Shown: piece after piece, positions 14,508-51,200 of the stretch
Layout of the letters: the number at the start of each line of letters is the position of its first letter
Position numbering within the stretch: the stretch's first letter is position 1
DNA from: Branchiostoma belcheri
Taxonomy: Eukaryota > Chordata > Leptocardii > Amphioxiformes > Branchiostomatidae
Reading direction: 5' to 3'
Assembly (NCBI RefSeq): GCF_001625305.1
Contig: NW_017804131.1
Coordinates: forward strand, 2,523,485-2,587,484
Length of the DNA stretch: 64,000 bases
Program-made: the position numbers and the translations under genes
The notes under the pieces: generated by a model
The model's input: the letters and a program-made list of their open reading frames with translations, nothing else
What the model was told of the DNA's origin: nothing
Database searches by the model: none

Positions 14508-14577
14508 ATGGCTAAACAAGGACATGTTTGGACTTCTGAGACTACTCAAAGGAAGTTGGCCTTGTGCTTGAAGAAAG
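14508..14577 (+). CDS. Unassigned plus-strand ATG exon, possible first coding exon
   Basis: An ATG in the context AAAATGG opens 23 codons beginning MAKQGHVW and ending KLALCLKK, then meets a plausible 5' splice site (AAAG|GTCAGTG) one base later. I do not recognise the protein. The C-terminal part (RKLALCLKK) resembles NELALCLKRR encoded at 42957-43034 inside a TIR element, and both start with ATGGC after CAAA. No downstream partner exon was found, so this could be a first exon of an unseen gene, a captured fragment or chance. Confidence 0.25.
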
Positions 14578-14999
14578 GTCAGTGACCGTTATCGTCCTGT
14601 CTACAATGTACATCTTGATCGTCCCGCTTATTTCGGGATCGGCGGCGATTTTGTAATTTTTGGCAAAGCTTCAGGAGCGAGCCTAAGTACTGGGACAGTG
14701 ATACATCGTCAAGGAGGTTTAAATAACTAAATCTTCTTGGCCGGCTATATCATATGCCCGCTCAAGAATTCTAGGATTTGAAGCCACATTGCTGGTGAAT
14801 TATTGCAGTGACAAAATGGATTGGTGGCGAAACATCTAGAAACACTCACATAAACTGGTATAACACATGTATATATGAACAGCTGTTGTATTTTTGGGTA
14901 TTTCAAATCGTCTTTTCTTTCTTTTCCTGATCCAAAAGCATCCACACACTACCTTACATAATCAGGCAAATCAAAAGGAAAAGAAAAAAAAGACACGAT

Positions 15000-16250
15000 T
15001 GTTTCAAAGTATGAAGACTTTATTTTTGCTTCTTTCTTGACAGAAATATAGGTACTAGATAAGCACAATAAGCAAACATTTCACACTGCCCTCTGCGACC
15101 TATTATTGTGCAACAAAACTGCCAATCATTCCAAATGTCACAGACCCATCAAATGGGACTGTCATATCCATTTCTATACAACAAAATGAATTATTGCTTA
15201 AACAGTGAATCAAATTTCATCTCATACAAAACCATAAGGATGTTCATAAAATATGTACAAGCTTACACAGACCATTACAAAACCATGGCACCTGGCCATT
15301 ATTGATTCTGACTCATGCGTGAGATTTCCTGAAATGTATCATAATTTAGCAGTCGTGGCAGACGTTTTCGGATCGATGTGAGGATGTGTCGTCAGGCGTG
15401 TCTACTATCACTATCCTCGGGTCTCCAGGGTATATGGGGGTCAATAAGTGTTGTCACGAACACACACGTGACAACCATTAGTTATGACCTTCAACAACGT
15501 ACATTAAAAATCTCATGATTTTTGTTTAACCTTCATTATCATCATTATCATCAATTGTTTCAGTTTCCTGACCAGTACTTTGAGCAAGAGCTGTTCACAA
15601 TTTCTTTTACTCCTTCATATAATGGTGTGTTCTCCAAAAGCGACCTCTAGCACCACTAAAAAGTACTGCAGCTAAGTATGAAGTATGTATAGTGTATTTC
15701 TACTCTGCAAGTTTGTTAAGTTGTGCCAAATGCTATATATTCACCATTGTGATTTAAAACAAGCCATAAATTGTCTAATGATATGAATTGTAAATTGATA
15801 TTTTTTAAAAGGTTGTATCTTATCTATTCCTTTCAAGATATTAAAATTGCATTATGACTGCATGCATCATCAAAGTTCAACATTACCTCTACCAGATTTG
15901 TAAAAATATTCACAAGTATTTACAGCTTAGGTTAATTCCATTAATATTTTCTTAAGACAGAAAAACATCTAAACACCCATGCATAGTGTTCTTCTTAACA
16001 TATAGCAGTGAAAATAGAGATATCTATCATATTTACAAAACTGAAAAATACAGGATTTTTCTTGACACAATAGTAATTTTCCACACCATTCACTTTTAAA
16101 GTACCTGAGCATTACTACTTCTATCATAGCATAATTCGAAAACTCTACACAAAATATCATCAGTGCTCTTACAATATTTTCTACACAAATCTATTTTGCT
16201 GTGACATGTTTGTACTAAGTGGTCCCTTGTCCAACTTCTCTGTCTTTTTG
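15000..16250 (-). other. FHAD1-A 3' untranslated region
   Basis: This AT-rich stretch lies downstream of the FHAD1-A stop codon (16253-16251) and lacks a credible coding exon on either strand. A minus-strand AATAAA hexamer at 15024-15019 is a likely cleavage/polyadenylation signal. That would give a 3'UTR of about 1.2 kb and leave about 2 kb to the EFHD2-like gene. Confidence 0.5.
15019..15024 (-). terminator. Candidate poly(A) signal of FHAD1-A
   Basis: AATAAA on the minus strand, about 1.23 kb past the stop codon and just before the sequence changes into the upstream region of the EFHD2-like gene. Confidence 0.4.
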
Positions 16251-40074
<23,824 letters not shown>

Positions 40075-40500
40075 CGTCCTCCAGAAATACCAAAGATTAC
40101 TTCAAAAACGTCCCGGTCTTTGATTCAAACTCCGACCGCCCACTGTGAAAATGGCGTTCGCTCGAAGCTGGTCGAAAACAGTCCGATGAAACGTCTCTCG
40201 TGTTAGTATCTGTCTCCAAAACAAATCCCGTCCTTCAGGAATGTGTTTAGCAGTCCGGACAGCTTCTTTACCCGAGCTTACAGCGCTCCATGACGGTTTG
40301 AGCGGAATGTTTGGCCGGTGTTTTCGGTAGACAGGATCACCTTTCGCCGAAGCCTCTCTGCTTTCTGATCGTAGATATCCAGTACGCATGCGTAATTGAC
40401 GTTAGCAACCGGGTAAATTTACATACAGAGTCCTTAGCAACGGGGAATGTTACTTCCGCTAGGGGGCGTGGCTGTACGGGGGATGTCACTTTCTGAGGTT
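40075..40500 (-). promoter_or_regulatory. FHAD1-A upstream region with two RFX half-site-like repeats
   Basis: This CpG-containing stretch precedes the FHAD1-A start. TTAGCAAC followed by C/G and GG occurs twice, near 40404 and 40434, about 30 bp apart. AGCAAC matches the 3' half of the ciliary X-box (RRNRAC), but neither copy has a full 5' half. No TATA box is obvious. Confidence 0.35.
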
Positions 40501-41099
40501 TTGAAGCAAGATTCCATCCATTGCAAATTGTGACAGTCAAAAGCTTTCCTTAACAGTGAAGAGGTTTTGACTGGTCTGGAGTGAATGAAAACATAGAACA
40601 CAGAAACTCTTTTTACAATGAAACTTTTACATTGTTTGCCAGTCTAAGTGATAACGAACGTTAACGACGTTAACGTTACATCTGGCCAATCAAGGAACCT
40701 GGCAATATGCAATTTACTGTAATGTTAACTCAACTGTGATAAATTGTGCCCTTCAGTCCTTGTAACATAACCATGAATGTCGTGTTGAATTAATAATGAC
40801 CCACTAACATTATCCCAGGCCTGCCCTGTTAATGGTTCATCCCATGGGCAAATAAAAAGTCAATACAATCTCAAAGGTTATTAATAAACATTTGAGGTAG
40901 GTATGATTACGAGGTTGTGGAACTCTGGTTATTACATCTACACAGTCAACAACAAGTCAATACAAGCAGATAACACTGCTGGCTTTTGCTTGACATCAAA
41001 CTTTCAAACAATTAATACAGTCTCACTTTTACTCAGCCTACTTTCAGTCTCACTGACATTCTCTTTGCTTATTAGCATTAGATATAACATGAATGACAG
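40501..41099. other. Intergenic spacer between FHAD1-A and FHAD1-B
   Basis: An AT-rich spacer. A cluster of ACGTTAAC-type motifs lies near 40655-40680. No gene is supported. Confidence 0.5.
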
Positions 41100-42015
41100 A
41101 ATCAGTGGATATTGAAATGATATGTTTTTATTGAATAAAAGTTTCAAGAACTGATATTTTCAGCCATGTCATGCAAGTCATGCAAGTCTCATAAATGTAG
41201 AAGGTACAAAAAATATCCCAACATAGAATTATGCAAGAATGGATCTAATGTTCAACATTAGTGTACAACTCAAAGGTACTTCCAAATGTATATTTACATG
41301 TAACTGCCGTCCAGTGTTTTATTGCACTTCAATTCAACTGGTTATTTGATAAAATCTCATTCACTCAAATCTCTGAGCATTATCTGCTCAAGTCATAGAC
41401 ATTTCTGTGGTTACATTATTTACTTGAATAAAATATTTTACAACATAAGACTTACAAACATATAACAATGGGTAAATACAATGTCATGTTCCCTATATCA
41501 ACAACACACAGCATCATAATTTGGGACAACTTGATTAATATCAGTCAGTTTATGGCAAAGTTATATTCTTTTGCATACCAATAGACTTGAATCAGAGTCT
41601 ACACATCCAATCAAGTGCTTCAATAAAAATATGGACAGAATATCAACAGGGAACAATATGTGGAACAACAAGTCTTCTTCAATTGTGGCTCTCCAGTCAC
41701 AAATTTTGTGACAGTTACAAAAGTACAGAATAATTTCCAATGTATGGAAAGTCTGAATTCATCGCTTTGATACCACAGCAAAGATCATACAGCACTACAT
41801 GGCATATCTTGAAACCAACAGTTAGCAAGATGCAGGAATCTCATACATTAAAACTCTGAATGGCTTCTTCTTCTTTGTCTATTGACTTTGTTCAAAGCTC
41901 CTGCATAGTAAAACATTCCAAGGTCTCTCAACAAATAAAGGCTTCAATTATTTCTAAGCTTTCTACATACATGTACAAGCAAATAAAGACTTTTACTAAT
42001 AGATATACTAGTATC
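41100..42015 (-). other. FHAD1-B 3' untranslated region
   Basis: AT-rich sequence after the FHAD1-B stop (42018-42016) runs to a minus-strand AATAAA at 41132-41127, giving a 3'UTR of about 0.9 kb. No coding exon is seen. Confidence 0.5.
41127..41132 (-). terminator. Candidate poly(A) signal of FHAD1-B
   Basis: AATAAA on the minus strand, placed so that the transcript would end about 1 kb before the FHAD1-A start codon at 40074. Confidence 0.45.
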
Positions 42016-42228
42016 TCATTTCCCTTTGTTCCCTTTGGCAGAAGTGGGAGGCCCCAGCTGATCTTTAAGCATCAGTGTCATCTCTTTCTTTGTGGCTTCG
42101 TCCAGTTTTCCCTTCTCCTTTACACGCTTCAGGATGTCCTGACAGGCCACACGCTCGTCCATCAGCCGCTGGAGGTTGGTCAGGACATCGTTGTCAGACA
42201 GGAGAGAGGATGGCTTCTTCTTGTTGGC
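42016..42228 (-). other. FHAD1: FHAD1-B terminal exon 12
   Basis: The acceptor CTTCCAACAG leads into ANKKKPSSLLSDNDVLTNLQ and 50 further residues to TGA. The basic tail ends TSAKGNKGK. The middle is homologous to the start of FHAD1-A exon 11. Where A's exon runs on to a donor, B diverges and terminates, so this looks like an exon converted into a last exon. Confidence 0.85.
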
Positions 42229-45200
42229 CTGTTGGAAGGATGGAGAAAATGTCTTGTTAGACAAAAAACCTGATTTGTTTAGGTACATGTAACGGCAGTG
42301 AACCTTAATCCGACACTTTTATGCACAGGCAAGATTGAATGATGAATCCACAACCAGACATTCGGTATTTTCGTTAATCACTTAGTGCATCTTGTAGCCT
42401 ATTTTTAACGCCATACCTACGTGTGTGTCACTCTCCCAACCATTGAGATATCGCGGGAAAATTGCGTCTTCAACATCGCTCCCGATTTCACCGTGCCCTG
42501 CGTATTCTGTTCTAAGCGAAACCTTAATCCGATGCCATGCAACAGTGTAGCTGTTTGCCTGTAATTTTGCTATTCACAACAACATTTTTTCTCAATCCCT
42601 TTGTCAAACAACAGACACTTATACTAGTTATAATCGGCATCAAAAGAAACAGTCGGTAGGCCGGTGCGGTGCACCGTCGGCAGCGCTACAGATCGGTATC
42701 ACGTGGCTTGGGACTATCGAATTTTCAAAGAAGGGGACCACATTCGAATCAGTTACGGCGAGGCATTTCCTTCCAAGAAATATTTGAATATGGAATAATT
42801 GAAGAATTTTACGATAATTTTACCATGCAGAAAGCTTTATTCTGCACTATTCTGAAGTATTCGTCACTAATTTTGACGATATACAAGTGTTGCGATCATT
42901 TGCCACATCCACGTACGGACTAGTGGTATCGTCTTCAACAACAACAACAATTCAAAATGGCGGTTTTGTTCGATCAGCGGCTGAATGACCGTAACGAACT
43001 CGCTCTGTGCTTAAAAAGAAGGACACTTCTAGGCAAGTGGTTTGTCAGCAACACACACTTTATTAATTGTTTTTTATTCGCTGTGACGTTGAATGTATAG
43101 CATGAGGATGTAAAGGAGAAATTGTCGATGTTTTGACCACTGTCCTTCCGGAAGCTTCCTCCCACGACATGCCTACCAGTGCAAAACAGCCTGAAAATTT
43201 TCATGACCTCGTCTCCACAACATGTTGACTTCATTAGCTCACTGTTTCAAGTTTTTATGCTGTATACCTTATTGAGTTTGTAAAGCAATTAAAAGATTTT
43301 GCATATCAGTGCTAGATCCTAACAGACAGAGGAGTGTTGAAAAGTGTCGGATTAAGGTTGCGTCGGATTAAGGTTCACTGCCGTTAGCAAGGGCAAACAG
43401 GTTGGAATAAATAGGGAAAACACTGCTAAATGTACATTTGTAACGATGTTAAGTTTGCAAAAGGCCTCAGTTTTATTTTCACTGTCATTGTTTGGCTTCT
43501 TGGTTTGCTCACAAAATACATGTAGCTCAAAAATTTATAAATGGCTACCAATGGCTACCCCCTAGCAGCAAGAAGCAGAACTCCAGTCAGAAGCTCTGAG
43601 GAAGGTATCTGATAGACAATGAAATGTCAGCACTTAGGTGAGAAATCTTGGTTGTTTAAAAGAAAACTCCTCTATCCAGCATGTACATGTAATAACATTC
43701 AGTACTGTTATGATCCCTTGGTGAAAAATCTACAATAAGAAACAATGTCTAAAGTTCATGTTCTGTATCACAGTAGTGCCTCTCACCTTAGCTGGAGCCC
43801 CGTACACGGCCTGGATGATCTTACTGCGGAGCCTCTCCACACGAGAGGAGGTGGACTCCAGCTCCACCCTCAGCTGCTGCTCTGTGTGCTGGCTGGACAG
43901 GGCCAGCGACTTGTTCTCATTCAGCTCTGACTGCAGTCTGGTGTGGACCTGGGGAGGAAACAGACAGTCACATGTTTTACTTAGTATGGATGGCTTTTTC
44001 AACCCTCAACTGCCACATTGCTATGCCCAAATATTTGATAAATTTACTTGTAATTGGAAGTCCATTAAGTGCACGTATTGGGATGGCCTATCAAATTTTT
44101 TTGTCTGAAACGTGAGTGACGGACATTGGAACAATTGGATCAGTTCTAGCACTTAGGGAACTGTATCTAAATGCGGTCACAATCGTACAGGAGTTGGATA
44201 TATACAAACAGACTCCACAATGCGGTTCCAAACGTACAGGAGTGTAATAGGTAACGTTACAAGATATTACAGACTATATTACACTGTTCAGACAAATGCT
44301 TGTTTTGAAAAAAAAATTATAGGTACATGTATGGTGCCAAAGGCAGAAAAAAACTATTCAATCATTGTTCTTATGTTGACATGTATATAAAGAGTTCACA
44401 ACTACTAACACACACAATGAGTGTATCTTTACCTCTTTGTCAGCTGCTCTCTGCATCCTCAGTCTCACCATGTCCACCCTGTACTTCTTCAACTGGCGCT
44501 CTTGTTCAGCTGCCTTCTCCTCAACAGTTTTCAACGTCTGTTGGCAAAAAATAATGGAATAAGAATTGAAAAATAGAGATAAACCAGGAAAATTAAAATG
44601 AAGTGAATTGTTTTCATCCTTTCTCCACAAAAAAGGGCATAAGCATTCTCATAAACAACTCAGTAAAGGGTCACAAATTGTCAGCCTGTCAATGAACAGA
44701 TATGCAGCAAGCTGCAATGACAACTTTAGTTGCAAGGGGGCGCTGGCAATCCAGTGTGTAGGAAATCTTACACCTGTGAGTCAAGAAGTCACCTCTGAGG
44801 AAATCCTACACCGGTGAGTCAACAAGAACAACACATGACTAACACAGCATGACTCACGTTCTTCAGGTTGATGATCTCCTTCTCCAAGGAGAAGCTGTCG
44901 TCAGCCGAAGACTTTTTCTTGTCTTCCCTCAGTCTGGAGAACTGGTGGAACAAAGACAAGAAAAGTCAGGAGTTATACAGGGTTAAATTAACATATTTCT
45001 ATCACCATGTTTTCAAGTACAGAGTCAATCTTGGAGGGAGATCTCTCAATACGTACAACGAGGAGTTATTCCGTGGGCCCTAATTATGTTTAAAAGTCAG
45101 CCTAATAAAAAGTCAACATACAAGAGCACAGAATGACGGTTAGGTTTTATCTGTCAAACTTAGGTACATGTATAACAGTATATGCAGTTATCTTTACTGG

Positions 45201-48200
45201 GTATACCATTCAATCTAGAATAAGGGTGTAATAAAGGTATTCTACCTTGGTGGACATGAGTTCCACCTCTGCCTCCCTCTCCCGCAGTTCTTTCTTCACC
45301 TTGTCCATCTCTTTCTTCAGTTTGGCGATCTGTTCATCTTTCCTGGTCACCTCCCTCCGTAGGGACATGACTGTGCCTGCTGACATGTTGTAGTTCTTGC
45401 TGGTCCTACAAAAGATGACACAACATCTTTAAAATCTACCCTCAACTTTTGAAAATTTGAAGGAATAAGAAAAAAGATAGAAGATTCATCTCACACAAGG
45501 CAAGACAAAAGTTGAAATACGGTACATGGCCAATTAATAGTCTTAGCTACGTACTTGTACTCAAATCTGCATAAAGATTTGCCCATTTTTAAAGATGATA
45601 TAGGTGAGTAGCTAGCAAAATCTTGATAAGGAAAAAGAACGGTTCAACCCTTGACATTGTGTAGTACCTTTCCAGGTCAGCCCGTAGTGTGGAGACCTCC
45701 TGGTTGCGCTCGACTAACTCTGACCTCATGGCTTCATAACTGTCATGGTACACGGAGGAGTCTGCCTGCATGGAGCCAAGCTGGGGAAGGAGATTTCCAC
45801 AAAAATGTTATTTTGACATTTTTGGCACATACGACATCACTTGAGATATCACTATGCTTGTTAACATAATAACAGAGATTCAAAATATTGCTATACTTAT
45901 CGGGTACATGTAAGTCTTTTTATTATTTTTTCACAAACTTTGAAAATTTTAATTCAAAGAAAAATTCCACATGATCATGTAGGAATAAAAGAAATGTTAG
46001 TTTCCATTTGTCTTTTTTTCCTGTCCTCTGTCAACACAGATGTACATAAACCTTACCTGATGTCTAAGCCTGGCGAGTTCGTTGTTCTTGCGAGCCACCT
46101 CACTCTCCAGGATGAACAGCCTCTCTGCGATGAAGGATTCGCTGTCTCCGCTGCCCTGTGCCTGTAACAGCGCTCCTTCTAACTGTGCGATCTCCTCTGT
46201 CAGTGACAGAATAGTGTTGTCCTTGTCTCGCGAGTCCTCCTCTAGTAACTGCATTCTGGACATGTTCTCTTCTAGCTCAGCTATGTACTGGTCCTAATTT
46301 GGAAGAAAAAAAGGAATACAGCAAAATCAGGTGTCATCAAATTGCCAAATATATGATAAGACAGTGGCAAATTTTCCAAATGAAAATGAAAAGCTCACAA
46401 AAAAATTGATGTTGATCAAATCATCACATACCTTCTCTTCTAGTGTCCTTGCCTTCAACACTTCTCCATTGAATAACCTTCTACCAGTGTCCAGAGACCC
46501 GTGAGTCACAGACCCATTTAAAGTCAAACCCCCGTCTTCCTCTTCTCCCATGGCTTTGCTGCTGACTTCCACAGATGACTGGCCAAACCTTGGGCTGGCT
46601 GGAGACGCTTCAAAACCATCCTCGAAAGGAACGTGGCCATTTCTTGTTGAGTCAAGGCCGTTTTGTTGATCAACGTCTCTTCCAGTGAAATTCAAGGCAT
46701 CCTGACTTACTGACACATGTCCGTTCATTTCTTCTGTGAGTTCACCGAGGAAAGAGACACCGGTATCCCCTGAACCGAGGATGTCCTGACTGTATCTTCT
46801 CCTGTCAGTGATGCCTACTTTCCTGCCCCCCACGGCAGTTTTAACCCTGGGAGGTGTAAACTTTTTCTGCATGGCGTCCTGAGCCCTGTCCCTAACCAGG
46901 CCACTGTTCTCAGAGCCAGCCTGACCTATTCTCTTGGCTGCCAAGTCTCTGTGTGACGTGGTGTCGTCTCTAGGAGAACTGTTTGGTGAGGAATTCAGAC
47001 TCTCGTTGCTACTGAGGCTGCCATTGCGTGGTGAGACGGAGGGTCCTCCGGGTCTGATAGCACCATTTGTCATCCATTCAGCCGGCGCTGGGGGAATAAA
47101 GGGACAAGGAGAGGGGATTATTCTCTTAAATACTACCACATGTATTATTCATATGACAATCTGTAGTGCTTAATAAGTTCCTCTGTGGCCTTTAGGACAT
47201 CTATACCTCTATACGTGATGAGAGATATGTGATGGCTTCCTCAGGTGTGAAAGCAATTGACCTAAATTGCCTCCAGGTATATGGTGCTCATCAATAGTTG
47301 GAATGTCACTACATAAATGTCACTATTGTCTGACATTTCAAGTCATAATAGCCATTCGTCCCTGACTTTATATCCTCAATGTCCTTTCCTTTGTTCATTT
47401 CCTTCTCATACATGGCAGCTTTCTGTCCCTTCAGTCATGCTTTCTTCTCCCTTTTGTCTCCATCTCTCGCTAATTTTTTCTCTGAGACTTCCTCTTCCTC
47501 TATTTTTCTATATTCTTTCATCTCTCTCAATGGTTTTAACATTTCATTTCATTAATTGTTTAAGGTTAGCTCTTTCTCTCCTTTTTCCTTCTCTTTTTGC
47601 TTGTTCCTTCCTGAGTGTGTACTTCATATTAAGTCCTTGTTCCTATCCATATCTCACTATCCCTCACCTGTGGTAGGTTTGTGTGTTGGTGGACTGACAC
47701 TAGGACTGTGGGAACCACTGCCGATGCCTGATGACTGTGTGGTGGAACTCTGTGGCCGTGCCCAGGCCTGGGGACCTGGATGTAACATGGTTCTGTCCGG
47801 CGACTGATGATTGGAGGAAAAAATATGTTTATTTATTTGCAAGAGAACTCATCAGACCTATAACAGCAGAATGCTGACTTAATTCAAATCTCTTCAGTAC
47901 CCCAATTTGGCCTCATGTCAGATTTCAAAAGTGCAACTTGTACAATTTCAAAACAAAATTTTCTACACCGTACAGTGTACAATGTTACATTAAATGGTTA
48001 CTGCCGGTACAGGGGAGCAAAGGAGGTCCTTGTTTCTTCCAAGTATACACATGATTATACCCTGAATTGGTTACCCAATTTGTTTTTGGTACCAACATGT
48101 AACCATGGAGGTAGAAATCAGACCTCCATGATGTAACATAATGATTAGAAAAGAACATAATGTTACTTAGGCATTCTATACTAAAACATTCCTGTAGACT

Positions 48201-51200
48201 TTGTGTGTACCTGTGGTCTGTATCTCTCCATCCGACTGCTGCCTTGGTTCCCCACTACGTAAGGCTGGTTGGGCGTGTTGCTCCTGTTACTGGGCCATGA
48301 TTGGTTCAAGTCTGTTCTATATGGAGTAGAGTGTACGACGGGGCCTCCCAGGTTGGGCAGCATGGACTGGCTGGGCAGGCTCTGTCTGCTGACACTGAGC
48401 GTCTCTGACATGGTTCTCCCCGCTCCCAGAGGTTCCACCGTGGTAAACTGCATCCCCGGGGGTAGGGCGTCCGTGCCAGGGCCAGGTGGCGCCGGTCTTC
48501 TCCCGAAGGCTGCTGCCTGCTGCGGCGGTTTGGGAGAGGAGTTTCTATCGTGGGGAGGGGAGCTGTGTCCAGGCCGCCTGCTGAGAATGCGCGGTGCTGA
48601 GGGCTTGGGTTGGGTCTTGACTGCCCAGGGTTGGGACGAAGTGGCGGATGTGGAGATTGCAATGGGCAGGTTGGAGGCAGGACGCTGGTACACTGGTGGG
48701 TAGTACACCTACAAAACATGGAGTGCATTGTTTTAGTCTGAGCCTATTGTTTCAAGAAGCTTCAATGCTGCAAAAATTGTCAAAGTCAAACTACAAGGTG
48801 AGGTAGACATTGTCAAAGTTTATTTCTTGTGTGATCTTTGTTGAATAATAAGAAAGGAGATATCACATACAGGGTACAGTGTAAGAAAGAAAAATGGAAT
48901 GACAATCAAGCTAGCTATATGTATGTTGGAATGGAGGTTAACAATACCATCATGGAGGCCATTTTGTGAACAAAAAAGAAGAGACTAACAGCACTAAAGG
49001 AATGCAACCTTTTCAACAAAAAACTGTGAAGCATATCAGGAATCTGTCTCCTCTGCCCATGAATAAGACTCCTCTTCACAAGAGCACAACCATATCCAGC
49101 CACTTTCCTGTACTGTACACCTGTGTATCTGCTACAGGGGTTATGTAAGTGATGTTTACCAATATACGCCAGCAGCTGACGTAGTAACTTGGATACTAAT
49201 GATCCTGTCACATCACATTAATTTATTCTTACATGCTATAGCTACAACGACAAAGTCTATCATGCCACTTCATGACCTCCCTGACAACCCAACTGTCAGT
49301 CCTGGCAGCAAGCAGTTGAAAATGCAACCTACTAGAACTCAAGGTTTGTAAATCATAACTCATAGCAGAGTTGAAGTCTTCTATTCATGAGTTCTACTCA
49401 AGAGGCCCACTCCCTGCTAAGTCAAACATGTCTGCCAGAACGCTAAGTTGGAACGACAGGCACTCAATACCAAAGTCTATTTGTACCCAGTGCCAATTAC
49501 CACGAACAAAGCCACGCTGGGGTGGCAAAGACTGTGGATCAGAGCAAGAACATATAAGATAGAACAGGTGGTTGGGCAATATTAGCCCTTGCAAGAATGT
49601 AAGACAAACTGTACTTAGAAATCCAAAACGCAAATGTCACCATAGTTCAGAAGCACTACTTCACTGTGACGTCTAACCTTGTTTTTTGAAAACAACTTCC
49701 TCTAGGCACTTCCTCACAAATCGGAACACTGACTCTCACAGAAGATTGGTTATCCAGTCGGAAGTACTTTCCAACTTTTCCCCAATTTAACCAAGACTGC
49801 ATTTAAATCAAAGTTTCATTCATTTTTTGGGAGTTAAAAACCACTATGAGAGAATCCTACCCAAGTTTCCATGGAGACCAAACGCTCAACAGTACTGGAG
49901 GTGTTCAGGAGCACTGTCAGCTGCATAAAAGGATGTTGACTTAATTACAACAAAAGTTATTCATATCTTGACGGTGCCAACTTCAAGAAAAGAAAAAAAA
50001 GCACTCTAACTGTACCTGATGTTTATAAGTTGTTTCAGACTTCAAGTTTCTGCAAAGGTTAAATTTGTGACACTAGTTCCGTACACCCACAGGTATTACA
50101 CATAAGTTACACATGTAAGGACACCTGTTATAACATTGGTACAAGAGTCAAGTGGCTCTCACAGTGACAACAGTAACCACATCCCGACCTAAGCGCACTG
50201 TTACTATTTTATGTCTCCAAGCTGTTCAAATATCCACCATTGAATGAATCAGAGTTACTATTGTGCTGACAGTAATGAGTAAGAATCTATTGATTTGTTT
50301 ATAAGTACTTTGCAGTATTAGTAGTCAAAACTTTCAAGTAGTCACTTAATCCTGTCCCTGCTACCACCTGCACACTGGGATTAGATTTAATTAAAAAATA
50401 GTCTCTGCAGTCTATTTCTTAGTTTCAAGACATTTTTTCTACACCCAAAAAAGCAGTTACTCAAGCAACTGGATATGATTTTCCAATCATACCCAGTTGC
50501 TTGAGTACACTGTTTTTTGGCATATCTTACTACCTGTATGTCGAACCTTCACTGACGTACATTGCTCTTTCTCAGAAAAAACTGCTCTTCAACTATGACA
50601 AAATGTAAAACTTACCAAACTGTGGGGAAAATCCTTTACATTCTACAGAAGATCATACCGGGTAACTTCTTAGCCAGATCTTGAACAGAGTTGGCAAGTT
50701 TGAAACTGGAAACCTGTCCTTGGAAGATATCACAACCAAACTTTTCAACAGACATCTACAAACACCAGAAGACATATCCGGGTCAGACCTAATCCCTCAG
50801 ACATGATTTTCTAAAAGAAGTAATCCTACCCACTAGTCATTGGGTTTGGTAATAAATATTTACCAGTAAAACTAGAAGTCACATTAACAACTACACTTCA
50901 AAATGTGACCCCAGTTTTAGTGACTTTTGGTCAGGTGTCATATCGAAGAAAACAAGATTATGACATTTATCTATCTCCTTCCGAAATTACCTTACTTAAC
51001 TACATCTGACTACTTCTTCAAAGGAAAGATCAAATTTACCTCAAGTTCTGCCAAGGTACGTTGTTGAGTGAAGTGGTGGTTGTATGTGACTAAATATTGG
51101 TTTGAGACTTTACCAAGCATACAGAGCTATGTGATCTTGATTGTGATAACATTCCATTAATGACAGAGACAGTTGGATTTCATTAGTAATAAAATATCTG

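Noticed and set aside
15108..15305. 65-codon plus-strand ORF
   Set aside because: It lies in the AT-rich FHAD1-A 3'UTR and has random-looking composition.
41860..42273. 137-codon plus-strand ORF
   Set aside because: It overlaps the FHAD1-B terminal exon and 3'UTR in antisense and has no family resemblance.
48269..48703. 144-codon plus-strand ORF
   Set aside because: It is the antisense shadow of FHAD1-B exon 3, which has matching splice sites, correct phase and homology to FHAD1-A exon 3.
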